From the NCBI RefSeq assembly GCF_020148005.1, contig NZ_JAGXFD010000001.1, positions 1,949,739-2,013,738 of the forward strand: DNA of 64,000 nucleotides, read 5' to 3'. The notes beneath the pieces were generated by a model, which saw only the letters and a program-made list of their open reading frames with translations, had not been told where the DNA came from and ran no database searches. A program made the translations under genes and the position numbers. Origin of the DNA: Modicisalibacter tunisiensis. Its GTDB lineage: Bacteria; Pseudomonadota; Gammaproteobacteria; Pseudomonadales; Halomonadaceae. Of the stretch, positions 1 to 8,773 are shown piece by piece (within the stretch, counting starts at the first letter, position 1; each line of letters opens with the position of its first letter).

Positions 1-268
1 CGAGATCGCCGATGCGCGCCTTGGCGGCGGGGGTGGCCGCCAGGCCGATGGCGATGAAGAAGGTCAGCAGCAGCAACAGCTGGAAGTAGGCCCCGAGGGT
101 GCGGGCCGTCCAGGCGAAGCCGGCGCCGATGGCGCTGGCGACACCGTCGATGTCGTACAGCGACAGGGCCACGAAGACCACAATGAACCCGATGGTGAGT
201 GTCAGTACCAGGGGGTCGCCCCAGCGTTTCTCGGAGCGGGGGCGAGGGGAAGCGGACGTATCCGGCAT
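1..268 (-). CDS. BCCT-family transporter, N-terminal fragment
   Basis: This is the first 89 codons of a leftward gene that leaves the window at position 1. Translation from the ATG at 268 gives a short polar N-terminus, a DPLVLTLTIGFIVVFVALSL membrane segment, and a second hydrophobic segment around residues 58-78 ending in PAAKARIGDL. This two-helix start with a charged loop is what betaine/carnitine/choline transporters (BCCT family) show before their conserved core. The family imports quaternary ammonium osmolytes or catabolic substrates, usually driven by Na+ or H+. The diagnostic tryptophan-rich core lies outside the window, so substrate and full length cannot be judged. Confidence 0.7.
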   Translation of the reverse strand, partial: MPDTSASPRPRSEKRWGDPLVLTLTIGFIVVFVALSLYDIDGVASAIGAGFAWTARTLGAYFQLLLLLTFFIAIGLAATPAAKARIGDL

Positions 269-750
269 GAGAGAGGGACCTTGGTCGAGAGCTTGTGGCG
301 CGACCGGCATCGTCGACCGTCGTCGGTTCGGGGGCGGTGCGCGCAAAAGCGGCCCACCCTACCATGTGGCCCGGAGGTCGGCCAGCCGCTTCGGGCGTAC
401 GGGCCAGCGGGAGTTGCTGCGGCCAGGCTTTTCTCCGGAAGGAATTCTTGTATGATAAGCGCCGCTTAACCGACTGTTTTGTCTCGGGCTAATCAGAAAG
501 ATAAACGCCCTGTAAACGCTTGAATCGGCTACCCTGTGTCTCGATGGTCGACAGGCCCGCAGTGCGGGGTGAGCGCTGTTTTAGCGTTTCCTTTTGCAGC
601 CGCTTGCTGCCGTGCGTATCTTGCGGGTAAGCCGTACCGGCTCGGCGATGGCCGAGCGAAGAAGGGTCCGGCCGCCTGCCGGATGCTTCGGCTTTGCCGG
701 GCATCGGGGCAGGAAGCGATCGACAACAAACCAAGAAAGAGGTGTCTTGC
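269..750. other. 482-bp divergent intergenic region
   Basis: No convincing coding frame is present. It must carry the promoters of the leftward BCCT gene and the rightward TAXI-TRAP operon. A weak sigma-70-like pair, TTGTCT (479-484) and TAAACG (502-507) with a 17-bp spacer, points right. Two perfect hairpins lie in the probable 5' leader of the TRAP gene: a 7-bp stem (640-646 with 651-657) and a 6-bp stem (667-672 with 678-683). No known riboswitch was recognised. Confidence 0.4.
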
Positions 751-1719
751 ATGAAACGCCACGTACTTTCCGCCATGTTCTCCGGGGCGCTGATGGGCGC
801 CGCCGCGCTGTCCACGCCGGCACAGGCGCAGCAGAACTTCATCACCATCGGCACCGGCGGCCAGACCGGGGTCTACTATGTGGTCGGCCAGTCGATCTGC
901 CGCATGGTCAATCGCGTCGACGACGCCAACATCAAGTGCAACGCGCCGTCCACCGGCGGCTCCGTAGCCAATATCAACGGCATCATCTCCGGCGAGCTCG
1001 ACATGGGTGTCGCCCAGTCCGACGTCGCCTATCGTGCCTACAACGGCGAAGGCACCTTCGACAAGCCGTTCAAGGATCTGCGCTCCGTGTTCTCCATGCA
1101 CGGCGAGCCGCTGACCCTGCTGGCCCGTGCCGATTCCGGCATCAAGACGCTCGACGACCTCAAGGGCAAGCGCGTCAACATCGGCAACCCGGGTTCCGGC
1201 CAGCGCGCCACCATGGAAGTGCTGATGGATGCCAAGGGCTGGGACTCCGGCGTCTACTCCCTGGCGTCCGAGCTGACCGCCGCCGAGCAGGCGTCCGCCC
1301 TGGCCGACAACAACATCGACGCCATGGTCTACGTGGTCGGCCACCCCAACGGTTCCATCCAGGAAGCCACCACCACCGTCGACGCCAAGCTGATCCCGCT
1401 GACCGGCGACGCCGTCGACTCCCTGGTCAAGAAGTACCCGTACTACTCCAAGGTCACCATCCCCGGCGGCCTGTACAAGGGCAACCCGGATGACGTCCAG
1501 ACCTTCGGCGTGAAGGCCACCGTGGTCACCGATGCCGATACCGACCCGGACGTGGTCTACCAGACCGTCAAGGCGGTGTTCGAGAACTTCGATCGCTTCA
1601 AGAAGCTGCATCCGGCCTTCGCCAACCTCAAGCCCGAGGAAATGATCAAGGACGGCCTGACCGCACCGCTGCATGAAGGCGCGGCTCGCTACTACAAGGA
1701 GCGCGGCTGGATCGACTGA
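751..1719 (+). CDS. TAXI-family TRAP transporter substrate-binding protein
   Basis: This 322-residue protein is the periplasmic receptor of a TRAP transporter. The start at 751 follows an AAGAAAGAGG Shine-Dalgarno run. It gives a Sec signal peptide with probable cleavage after AQA near residue 25. The mature protein opens with FITIGTGGQTGVYYVVGQSI, the hallmark N-terminus of the TAXI (TRAP-associated extracytoplasmic immunogenic) family. STGGSVANI and NPGSGQRATMEVL, typical of the ligand cleft, follow. The cognate permease starts 177 bp downstream. TAXI receptors bind dicarboxylates, glutamate or related organic anions, but the ligand here cannot be told from sequence. The hairpin after the stop codon may keep receptor mRNA more abundant than permease mRNA. 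Confidence 0.93.
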   Translation: MKRHVLSAMFSGALMGAAALSTPAQAQQNFITIGTGGQTGVYYVVGQSICRMVNRVDDANIKCNAPSTGGSVANINGIISGELDMGVAQSDVAYRAYNGEGTFDKPFKDLRSVFSMHGEPLTLLARADSGIKTLDDLKGKRVNIGNPGSGQRATMEVLMDAKGWDSGVYSLASELTAAEQASALADNNIDAMVYVVGHPNGSIQEATTTVDAKLIPLTGDAVDSLVKKYPYYSKVTIPGGLYKGNPDDVQTFGVKATVVTDADTDPDVVYQTVKAVFENFDRFKKLHPAFANLKPEEMIKDGLTAPLHEGAARYYKERGWID

Positions 1720-1743
1720 GTCGACAGCTCCTCCGCTTGACGC

Positions 1744-1775
1744 GATGCGCGGCTGCCTTCGGGCGGTCGCGCATC
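1744..1775 (+). promoter_or_regulatory. UUCG-capped hairpin between receptor and permease genes
   Basis: A 14-bp stem pairs 1744-1757 with 1762-1775: eight perfect outer pairs, then six inner pairs of which two are G-T wobbles. It closes on a C(TTCG)G tetraloop, an exceptionally stable RNA cap. No long T-run follows, so it is unlikely to terminate fully. Inference: a 3'-end stabiliser or partial terminator that sets the receptor:permease ratio. Confidence 0.6.
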
Positions 1776-1896
1776 GTTGGTTCTCGGCGTCGTCGAAATG
1801 CGCTCGACGCCGCCTACACTGAATGTATGCGTCACAAGCCGATGATCGTTGGCGACAATCTGCCGGTCGCCCCGGTCGCAGACACAGGGCATTGCT

Positions 1897-4494
1897 ATGG
1901 CTGAAGACAACAAGTCGTCACCTGCCAGTTCCCAGGAGCTCGAGGATCTGGTCGCGTCCAGCGACACCGGTTCCCGCAAGCTCACGGGAACGCCTCACAA
2001 GATTCTGCTGGGGGTGGCGGCCCTCTGGTCGCTGTTCCAGCTGTGGATTGCCTCGCCGCTTCCCTTCATGCTCAAGTTCGGCGTGTTCAGCGCCACCGAG
2101 GCGCGCTCGATTCACCTGGCGTTCGCCATGTTTCTCGCTTTCCTGGCCTATCCGGCGCTCAAGCGCTCGCCGCGCGACCGGGTGCCGCTGACCGACTGGG
2201 TCATGGCACTGCTGGGCGCCGGCGCGGCGGCCTATCTGTATCTCTTCTATGACCAGCTGGCCCAGCGGCCCGGCGACCCGATCCTTCAGGATGTGGTAGT
2301 CGCCGTGGTGGGCATGCTGCTGCTGCTGGAAGCCACGCGTCGGGCGCTCGGCCCGCCGCTGATGATCGTGGCGATCGTGTTCCTGGTCTATTCGCTGGCC
2401 GGCCCGTACATGCCGGGCATGCTGGCTCACCGCGGGGTGAGCTTCGAGGGCCTGGCCAACCACCAGTGGCTGACCACCCAGGGGGTGTTCGGCATCGCGC
2501 TGGGGGTTTCCACCAGCTTCGTCTTCCTGTTCGTGCTGTTCGGCGCCCTGCTCGAGAAGGCCGGGGCCGGCAACTACTTCATCAAGGTCGCGTTCTCGCT
2601 GCTGGGCCACTATCGCGGCGGTCCGGCCAAGGCCGCCGTGGTCGCCTCGGGCATGACCGGCCTGATCTCCGGCTCGTCGATCGCCAACGTGGTGACTACC
2701 GGCACCTTCACCGTGCCGATGATGAAGCGGGTCGGCTTCTCCGCCGAAAAGGCCGGTGCGGTCGAGGTGGCGTCTTCGGTCAATGGCCAGATCATGCCGC
2801 CGGTGATGGGCGCCGCGGCCTTCCTGATGGTCGAGTATGTCGGCATCTCCTATGTGGAAGTGATCAAGCACGCCTTCCTGCCGGCGCTGATTTCCTACAT
2901 CGCGCTGATCTACATCGTTCACCTTGAAGCGATGAAGGCCGGCATGAAGGGGCTGGAGAGCAGCAATCCGGTCAAGCCGCTGCTCAACAAGGTGATCGGC
3001 TTCCTGGGCGGGTTGATCGCGCTGATGGCGCTGTCGTTCGCCGTCTACTATGGCCTGGGCTGGCTCAAGCCGGTGCTCGGCGAGTCGACCCCCTGGGTGG
3101 TCGCGGTGGCGCTGGTGGCGATCTACGTGGCGCTGCTCAAGGTCAGCTCGTACTACCCCGAGCTGGAGGAGGACGACCCCAATGAAGCGGTCGTCACGCT
3201 GCCGCAGACCCGGCCCACGGTCATGGTCGGCCTGCATTACATCCTGCCGGTGATCGTGCTGGTGTGGTGTCTGATGGTGGAGCGGTTGTCGCCGGGGCTG
3301 TCGGCCTTCTGGGCGACCATGTTCATGATCTTCATCATCGTCACCCAGCGGCCGCTGATCGCGATCTTCCGCGGGCGCAGTCGCATGGCCGCGGATATCC
3401 GCGAAGGCTTCCTCGACCTGTGGGGTGGCCTGGTCGACGGGGCGCGCAACATGATCGGCATCGGCATCGCCACGGCGACGGCGGGGATCATCGTCGGCGC
3501 CGTGGCCCAGACCGGGGTCGGCCTGGTGCTCGCCGACCTGGTCGAGACGCTGTCGATGGGCAACCTGCTGCTGATGCTGATGCTCACCGCGGTGCTCAGC
3601 CTGATCCTCGGCATGGGGCTGCCGACCACCGCCAACTACATCGTGGTCTCGGCGCTGCTGGCGCCGGTGATCGTCTCGCTGGGCCAGCAGAACGGCCTGC
3701 TGGTGCCGCTGATCGCCGTGCACCTGTTCGTGTTCTACTTCGGCATCATGGCCGACGTCACGCCGCCGGTGGGACTGGCCTCGTTCGCCGCGGCGGCGGT
3801 GTCGGGTGGCGATCCGATACGCACCGGCTTTCAGGCGTTCTACTACAGCCTGCGCACGGCGGCGCTGCCGTTCCTGTTCATCTTCAACACCGATCTGCTG
3901 CTGATCGACGTCGATCTCTGGCACGGCCTGCTGATCTTCGTGGTGGCGACGGTGGCGATGCTGATCTTCGCCGCGGCGACCCAGGGCTTCCTGCTGGTCA
4001 GGAGCCGCTGGTACGAGAGCCTGCTGCTGCTGCTGGTGGCCTTCACGCTGTTCCGCCCCGGGTTCTGGATGGACATGATTCACGATCCCTACCGGGATGT
4101 GCCGCCGGCCCAGTTCGAGCAGGCCCTGGGCAGCCTGGGCAAGGGCGACAACCTGCGCGTCAAGGTCGCCGGGGTGGATGCCTACGGCAATCCCACCGAA
4201 TTCTACGTGCAGATCCCGCGCCCGGACGGTGCCACCGGGGCCGAACGGATGGACAACCTCGGTCTGCAGCTGATGCAGGATGACGGCAAGACGGTCGTCG
4301 ACATGACCACCTTCGGCAGCGAGGCCGAGGAGCTGGGCTTCGAGTTCGACCAGCAGATCCTGTCCGTCAAGGCACCCGAGGAGCGCTGGGCCAAGGAGTG
4401 GATGTGGATTCCGGGGCTGGCCGTCTTCGCCCTGGTGGTATTGTTGCAGCGTCGTCGCCGGCAGGCATCGTCCACCCCGGCGCCCGCGGTGTAG
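1897..4494 (+). CDS. Fused TRAP transporter permease (4TM/12TM) with C-terminal extension
   Basis: This 865-residue inner-membrane protein fuses the small and large TRAP subunits, the usual arrangement for TAXI-type systems. The first ~150 residues carry the four-helix small-subunit-like part. From about residue 170 follows the DctM-like 12-helix core, with typical segments such as GLISGSSIANVVTTGTF, GQIMPPVMGAAAF and LGMGLPTTANYIV. After about residue 690 there are further helices and a soluble stretch resembling the DUF3394 tail of TRAP 4TM/12TM fusions, then a last helix and an RRRRQ anchor. The start at 1897 is preferred because the peptide encoded upstream of it looks non-coding. With the receptor it forms a secondary, ion-driven organic-anion importer. 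Confidence 0.92.
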   Translation: MAEDNKSSPASSQELEDLVASSDTGSRKLTGTPHKILLGVAALWSLFQLWIASPLPFMLKFGVFSATEARSIHLAFAMFLAFLAYPALKRSPRDRVPLTDWVMALLGAGAAAYLYLFYDQLAQRPGDPILQDVVVAVVGMLLLLEATRRALGPPLMIVAIVFLVYSLAGPYMPGMLAHRGVSFEGLANHQWLTTQGVFGIALGVSTSFVFLFVLFGALLEKAGAGNYFIKVAFSLLGHYRGGPAKAAVVASGMTGLISGSSIANVVTTGTFTVPMMKRVGFSAEKAGAVEVASSVNGQIMPPVMGAAAFLMVEYVGISYVEVIKHAFLPALISYIALIYIVHLEAMKAGMKGLESSNPVKPLLNKVIGFLGGLIALMALSFAVYYGLGWLKPVLGESTPWVVAVALVAIYVALLKVSSYYPELEEDDPNEAVVTLPQTRPTVMVGLHYILPVIVLVWCLMVERLSPGLSAFWATMFMIFIIVTQRPLIAIFRGRSRMAADIREGFLDLWGGLVDGARNMIGIGIATATAGIIVGAVAQTGVGLVLADLVETLSMGNLLLMLMLTAVLSLILGMGLPTTANYIVVSALLAPVIVSLGQQNGLLVPLIAVHLFVFYFGIMADVTPPVGLASFAAAAVSGGDPIRTGFQAFYYSLRTAALPFLFIFNTDLLLIDVDLWHGLLIFVVATVAMLIFAAATQGFLLVRSRWYESLLLLLVAFTLFRPGFWMDMIHDPYRDVPPAQFEQALGSLGKGDNLRVKVAGVDAYGNPTEFYVQIPRPDGATGAERMDNLGLQLMQDDGKTVVDMTTFGSEAEELGFEFDQQILSVKAPEERWAKEWMWIPGLAVFALVVLLQRRRRQASSTPAPAV

Positions 4495-4504
4495 GAGAAA
4501 CGCC

Positions 4505-4933
4505 ATGTACCGCAAGATCGTGTTGCCCGTCGACCTCAACGAACCGGCCTCCTGGGAGCGGGCGCTGCCCACGGCGCTCGCCCTGTGCCGGACCTTCGAG
4601 GCCAGCCTGCATATCGTCACCGTGCTGCCCGACTACCACATGCCGCTGGTGGGCAGCTTCTTCCCGGAGGACTTCGGCGAGAAGGCCCGCCAGGCGCTGT
4701 CCGAGGCGCAGCACCGCTTCGTCGCCGAGCATGTGCCCGACGAGATCGAGACCCAGTGCATCATTGCCGAGGGTTCGCCCTATGTGGGCATCGTCGAGAG
4801 TGCCAGCGCCATCGGTGCGGACCTGATCGTCATGGCGTCGCACACCCGGCGCAACCTCGCGGAACGCCTGCTCGGCCCCAATGCCGAGCATGTCGTCCAC
4901 CGTGCCGACATGTCGGTGATGGTGGTGCGCTGA
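4505..4933 (+). CDS. Universal stress protein UspA family, TRAP-associated
   Basis: This 142-residue cytoplasmic protein begins 10 bp after the TRAP permease stop and has its own GGAGAAACGCC leader, so it is almost certainly co-transcribed. It starts MYRKIVLPVDLNEP and ends VVHRADMSVMVVR, the two conserved edges of the UspA alpha/beta fold. The nucleotide-binding loop reads ASHTRRNLAERLLGPNAEHV. It keeps the GPN turn but has no glycine pair after ASH. In Halomonas elongata a similar protein, TeaD, follows the ectoine TRAP genes teaABC and is an ATP-binding negative regulator of uptake. By analogy this one may tune the TAXI-TRAP system, but that is inference. Confidence 0.9.
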   Translation: MYRKIVLPVDLNEPASWERALPTALALCRTFEASLHIVTVLPDYHMPLVGSFFPEDFGEKARQALSEAQHRFVAEHVPDEIETQCIIAEGSPYVGIVESASAIGADLIVMASHTRRNLAERLLGPNAEHVVHRADMSVMVVR

Positions 4934-4952
4934 TCGGGTGATCCAGCCGGCG

Positions 4953-4977
4953 GGGCGGGCTGCGGGCCGTCCCGCCC
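4953..4977 (+). terminator. Possible terminator hairpin after uspA
   Basis: A GGGCGGG arm (4953-4959) pairs with CCCGCCC (4971-4977) around an 11-nt loop, just after the UspA stop. There is no T-tract, so termination may be weak or Rho-assisted. Confidence 0.35.
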
Positions 4978-5067
4978 GATTCGCCGTTGCGCGTTCGCCG
5001 CGGCGGCCACGGTGCCACCGGCCCGGCCGGTGGCGTCATTCTGTCGCGTCGTCGTACGGGAGTCGTC

Positions 5068-5895
5068 ATGCACGCAGCCAAGGCCTCGCCGCGCCTTTCC
5101 GGCCTGTACCGTTACCCGATAAAATCCACCGCCGGGCGTTCGCTGGAGCGTGCCACGGTCGGCGAGGAGGGCCTGCTGGGGGATCGCCGCTACATGCTGG
5201 TGCGCCCCGACGGCACTTTTCTCACGGCACGCACGCATCCCCGGCTGCAGTGCATCGTCGCCGAGCCGTCGCCCGAGGGACTGTCGATCTGGCATCCCGA
5301 TGCCGGGCGCATCGAGGCCGTGACGCGGCGCTTCGCCGCCCGGCCGTTCGAGACGGCGGTGTGGGGGGATCACTTCGCGGCCCTGACCACCGAATCGGCC
5401 CTGGATCGCTGGTTCTCCGACCTGCTGGGGGAGCCGGCGCGGCTCTTGTGGCTGGGCGAGGTCTCGTCGCGCTACCGGCCGGGGCTGGGCAAGCGGGTCA
5501 GCTTTGCCGACGGCTACCCGCTGATGGTGATTGGCGAGGCCTCGCTGACGGCGCTCAACGCGCGTCTCGAGCGGCCGCAGCGCATGGCCCAGTTTCGCCC
5601 CAACCTGGTGGTGACGGGCACCGCACCGCATGCCGAGGACGGCTGGCGGCGCCTGCGCATCGGCGAGGTCGAGTTTCTCGTCGACACGCCCTGTTCCCGC
5701 TGCGTCATGACCACCGTCGATCCGGCCACGGGGCGCTTCCAGCCGGATCGCGAGCCGCTGCGAACGCTGGCACGCTACCGCCGCGGGCCGGACGGCAAGG
5801 TGCTGTTCGGCCAGAACCTGGTCGCGCTGAACGCCGGCGAGCTGCACCTCGGTGTGCCGGTCGAGATTCTGGAAACCCGGCCGGCCGTTCCCTGA
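5068..5895 (+). CDS. MOSC domain protein, YcbX-like
   Basis: This 275-residue protein has the two-part MOSC architecture. The N-terminal beta-barrel (residues ~5-110) starts LSGLYRYPIKSTAGRSL. The C-terminal MOSC domain holds the conserved DTPCSRCVMTTVDPATG motif near residue 210, with the cysteine expected to bind the molybdenum cofactor. YcbX-type proteins receive sulfurated Mo-cofactor and reduce N-hydroxylated compounds together with a 2Fe-2S partner. The C-terminal ferredoxin domain found in E. coli YcbX (about 369 residues) is absent here. The ATG at 5068 aligns with the family start. The next gene also belongs to a molybdopterin-related family. Confidence 0.85.
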   Translation: MHAAKASPRLSGLYRYPIKSTAGRSLERATVGEEGLLGDRRYMLVRPDGTFLTARTHPRLQCIVAEPSPEGLSIWHPDAGRIEAVTRRFAARPFETAVWGDHFAALTTESALDRWFSDLLGEPARLLWLGEVSSRYRPGLGKRVSFADGYPLMVIGEASLTALNARLERPQRMAQFRPNLVVTGTAPHAEDGWRRLRIGEVEFLVDTPCSRCVMTTVDPATGRFQPDREPLRTLARYRRGPDGKVLFGQNLVALNAGELHLGVPVEILETRPAVP

Positions 5896-5994
5896 CGCCG
5901 ACCTCATCATTCATCCGTGGGCATGCAGACAGGATGTGGCCGCCCAGACACTGCCGGAGCCGAGGCTCCTTTCTTGCCGACAACGAGGCCCATC

Positions 5995-6498
5995 ATGCGT
6001 CAAGTCCTGTTCCTGCTGCTGACCCTGCTGCTGCCGTGCACCGCCGCCCAGGCCGGCTCCGAGCTGCCGAGCCCGCAGGGGCGCGTGATCCTGACCGTGA
6101 CCGGCGACATCACGCGCACCAACGCCGGTGACGAGGCCCGCTTCGATGCCGCCATGCTGCGGAATCTGGGGATGCACGCGGTCAGGACTCACACCCCCTG
6201 GACCGAGGGGGTCTCGCGCTTCGAGGGGCCGCTGGGCCGGGATCTGCTGGCGGCGGTCGGCGCTCGCGGCCGGCAGCTGCGGGTCAAGGCGCTCAACGAC
6301 TTCGTCGCCGAGATTCCGGTCAGCGACGTCGAGGACAACGACGTGCTGCTGGCCATGCGCCGGGACGGCAAGCCGATGTCGGTACGCAACTTCGGGCCGC
6401 TGTTCGTGCTCTACCCGTTCGACGATCATCCCGAGCTGCAGACCGAGAAGATCCGCTTTCGCAGCGCCTGGCAGGTGGCCACCATCGAGGTGGAGTGA
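5995..6498 (+). CDS. Small periplasmic molybdopterin-binding-fold protein
   Basis: This 167-residue protein has a clear Sec signal peptide (MRQVLFLLLTLLLPCTAAQA, cleaved near residue 20). The mature part contains PQGRVILTVTGDITRTN, followed by a segment with WTEGVSRFEGPLGRDLL and a C-terminal VRNFGPLFVLYPFDDHPEL. This matches the short stand-alone form of the sulfite-oxidase-like oxidoreductase molybdopterin-binding fold. The protein lacks the catalytic cysteine context and length of full enzymes, so cofactor binding is uncertain. It lies 52 bp upstream of a membrane hybrid kinase with a periplasmic sensor region. It may be that kinase's periplasmic ligand-binding partner, but this is inference from context. 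Confidence 0.72.
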   Translation: MRQVLFLLLTLLLPCTAAQAGSELPSPQGRVILTVTGDITRTNAGDEARFDAAMLRNLGMHAVRTHTPWTEGVSRFEGPLGRDLLAAVGARGRQLRVKALNDFVAEIPVSDVEDNDVLLAMRRDGKPMSVRNFGPLFVLYPFDDHPELQTEKIRFRSAWQVATIEVE

Positions 6499-6550
6499 GT
6501 GACGCCGGCCGGCGCGGCGCGCCGGCCGCTTGCCGATTCCGGAGGTTCGC

Positions 6551-8758
6551 GTGCAGTATCCCCTGCGTCTCAAGCTGGGCGTCGTGGCGGCGGTGTGCTT
6601 CTTCGTCGGTGCCATCGGCGTGGTCAGCCTGATCTTCTGGCGCCAGGGCAGCCTGGTGCCGACGATCGGCAACGATGCCGCCTGGATCGCCTACAAGCTT
6701 GACCGCGATACCGTCGAGCTGCGCAGCCAGGTGCTGCAAGGTCGGGCGGACAGCCCGGCGGACCTGGACGAGCTGCGGCTGTCCTTCGACCTGCTCTACA
6801 GCCGTTCGCGGCTGCTCGTCGACGGGCAGATCGCCGAGCTGATTCGCTCGATTCCGGCGGTGAAGGGGCGCATCGACCCGATACTCGCGCAGGTGGCCGC
6901 CATCGATGACACCCTGCGCGGGCTGCAGCGGCTGACACCGGCGATTCTCGAGCAGCTGCAGGGGCGCTTCCAGGTCCTGGGCAGCGACACCCAGCGGCTG
7001 ATCATGGCGATCAACGAGCATTTCGCGCAGACCAAGACGCGGGCGCGGGAAACCATGTTCCAGCTCTATGCCCTGCTGCTGGCGCTGATCGTGCTGATGA
7101 GCCTGGCCACGCTGGTGGTGGTGCGCTTCCTGTTCCAGGAAGCGCGGGACAACGACGCCTCCCGGCGACGGCTGGAGACGTTGAGCCGGGAGCTCGAGGT
7201 GACGGCGGAGCGCGCCGAGTCGGCGAGTCGTGCCAAGTCGGACTTCCTGGCGGTGGTCAGCCACGAGATTCGCACGCCGCTCAACGGCGTGATCGGCATG
7301 AGTGCGCTGCTGCTGGATCGCCTGCAGGAGCCGCGTTCCCGCCACTATGCGCGGACCATCCACGAGAGCGCCGAGATCCTGCTCAGCCTGATCAACGACA
7401 TTCTCGACTTCTCGAAGATCGAGGCCGGGCATCTGGAACTGGAGGTCGGGCCCTTTCACCTCGGGGACTGCATCGACAGCGTGATGCGGCTGTTCGCCCC
7501 GCGCACCGACGGCTCGGCGGTCACCCTGGCGGGCCATCTCGATCCGGCGCTGCCCGTGTACCTGCGCGGCGACGTCGGGCGCCTGCGCCAGATCCTGCTC
7601 AACCTGCTCTCCAATGCCCTCAAGTTCACCGAGGCCGGCCAGGTGACGCTGACGGTCACGTGCGTGGCGGCCGGTCGGGTGCGATTCGCGGTCAGCGATA
7701 CCGGATGCGGCATCCCCGTCGATCGTCAGGCCGCCCTGTTCGAGCCCTTTCGTCAGGCGGACGCCTCGACGGCGCGGCGCTTCGGCGGTTCCGGGCTGGG
7801 GCTGGCGATCTGCAAGCGGCTGGCCGGTGCCATGGGCGGCGAGATCGGTTTCGCCAGCCGCGAGGGCGAGGGCAGCCGCTTCTGGGTCGAGCTGCCGCTG
7901 CCGGCCGCCGCCGCGGCCTGCCTGCCGACGCCGTCCCATGCCCGGTTCCCCGAGGCCGGGCGGGCCCGGCTCGCGGGGCGGGTGCTGGTGGCGGAGGACA
8001 ACCCGGTCAATCGCCAGGTGGCGAGCGCCATGCTCGAGCGCTTCGGCCTCGAGGTGGCGGTGGTCGAGGATGGTCGGGCCGCCGTGGCGCGGGCCCGCGA
8101 GGAGGCCTTCGACCTGATCTTCATGGACATGCAGATGCCCGGCATGGACGGTATCGCCGCGACCCGGGCGATCCGCGAGCAGGGCGGGGCGCTCGCCGAG
8201 GTGCCGATCGTCGCCATGACCGCGGGAGCGATGGCGGGCGAGAAGTCGCGTGCCCTGGCGGCGGGCATGAATGGCTACCTGACCAAGCCGGTGCTGCCGG
8301 AGTCCCTCGAGCGTCTGCTGCATCACTACCTGGACGGCGAGGGCGAGGCGTCGGGGGCGTCCCTGCCGGGGGCGTCCCTGCCGGGGGCGTCCCCGCCGGC
8401 CTCGGACGCCTCGCCGGAGTCGCCGCTGGTCGATGGTGCCGTCCTCGGCGAGTTGCACGACTCGCTGGGCCGGGACACCCTCGCGGAGCTGATCTCGCTG
8501 TTCCGCGGCCAGGTCCCGGAGCGCCTGTCCCGGCTGGAGGCCGCCCGGGCGAACTCGGACGACGCGGCGCTCGCCCATCAGGCGCACCTGCTCAGGGGCG
8601 AGGCCGTCGGGCTCGGCCTCTATCGCGTCGCGACGCTATCCGGCGAGCTGGAAGCCCAGATCGCGCGGTTGGCCCCCTCGGCCCGCGAGGCGCGGCTGCA
8701 GGCGCTCCGCCTGGCCCTGGAGGAGACGCTGGACGCCCTGCCGGCCGGCGTCGAGTGA
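6551..8758 (+). CDS. Hybrid sensor histidine kinase (HisKA-HATPase-REC-Hpt)
   Basis: This 735-residue inner-membrane phosphorelay protein is read from the GTG at 6551, which has GGAGG five bases upstream. A helix at ~8-30, a periplasmic region of ~140 residues and a second helix at ~178-200 frame the sensor. A short coiled coil leads to the phosphoacceptor box SDFLAVVSHEIRTPLNGVIG. The ATPase core shows LSNALKFTEAG and the GSGLGLAICKRLAG box. A receiver domain has VLVAEDNPVNRQV and the acceptor Asp in FMDMQMPGMDG. A C-terminal Hpt domain has HQAHLLRGEAVGLGL. No cognate output regulator lies next to it. The preceding periplasmic protein may be its sensing partner. Confidence 0.93.
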   Translation: MQYPLRLKLGVVAAVCFFVGAIGVVSLIFWRQGSLVPTIGNDAAWIAYKLDRDTVELRSQVLQGRADSPADLDELRLSFDLLYSRSRLLVDGQIAELIRSIPAVKGRIDPILAQVAAIDDTLRGLQRLTPAILEQLQGRFQVLGSDTQRLIMAINEHFAQTKTRARETMFQLYALLLALIVLMSLATLVVVRFLFQEARDNDASRRRLETLSRELEVTAERAESASRAKSDFLAVVSHEIRTPLNGVIGMSALLLDRLQEPRSRHYARTIHESAEILLSLINDILDFSKIEAGHLELEVGPFHLGDCIDSVMRLFAPRTDGSAVTLAGHLDPALPVYLRGDVGRLRQILLNLLSNALKFTEAGQVTLTVTCVAAGRVRFAVSDTGCGIPVDRQAALFEPFRQADASTARRFGGSGLGLAICKRLAGAMGGEIGFASREGEGSRFWVELPLPAAAAACLPTPSHARFPEAGRARLAGRVLVAEDNPVNRQVASAMLERFGLEVAVVEDGRAAVARAREEAFDLIFMDMQMPGMDGIAATRAIREQGGALAEVPIVAMTAGAMAGEKSRALAAGMNGYLTKPVLPESLERLLHHYLDGEGEASGASLPGASLPGASPPASDASPESPLVDGAVLGELHDSLGRDTLAELISLFRGQVPERLSRLEAARANSDDAALAHQAHLLRGEAVGLGLYRVATLSGELEAQIARLAPSAREARLQALRLALEETLDALPAGVE
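8353..8397 (+). repeat. Three 15-bp in-frame tandem repeats in the kinase linker
   Basis: Units 8353-8367 and 8368-8382 are identical (GGGGGCGTCCCTGCC). The unit at 8383-8397 differs by one base. Each adds five residues (GASLP-like) to the linker between the receiver and Hpt domains. Copy number could change by slippage without a frameshift. Confidence 0.85.
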
Positions 8759-8773
8759 GCGGCGGCGCCAGCG

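Noticed and set aside
1918-4620. Long open frame (about 900 codons) antisense to the TRAP permease and uspA
   Set aside because: High-GC genes routinely leave open antisense frames. Its translation is low-complexity (His/Arg/Gln/Asp-rich) with no domain, whereas the plus-strand protein is a clear TRAP permease.
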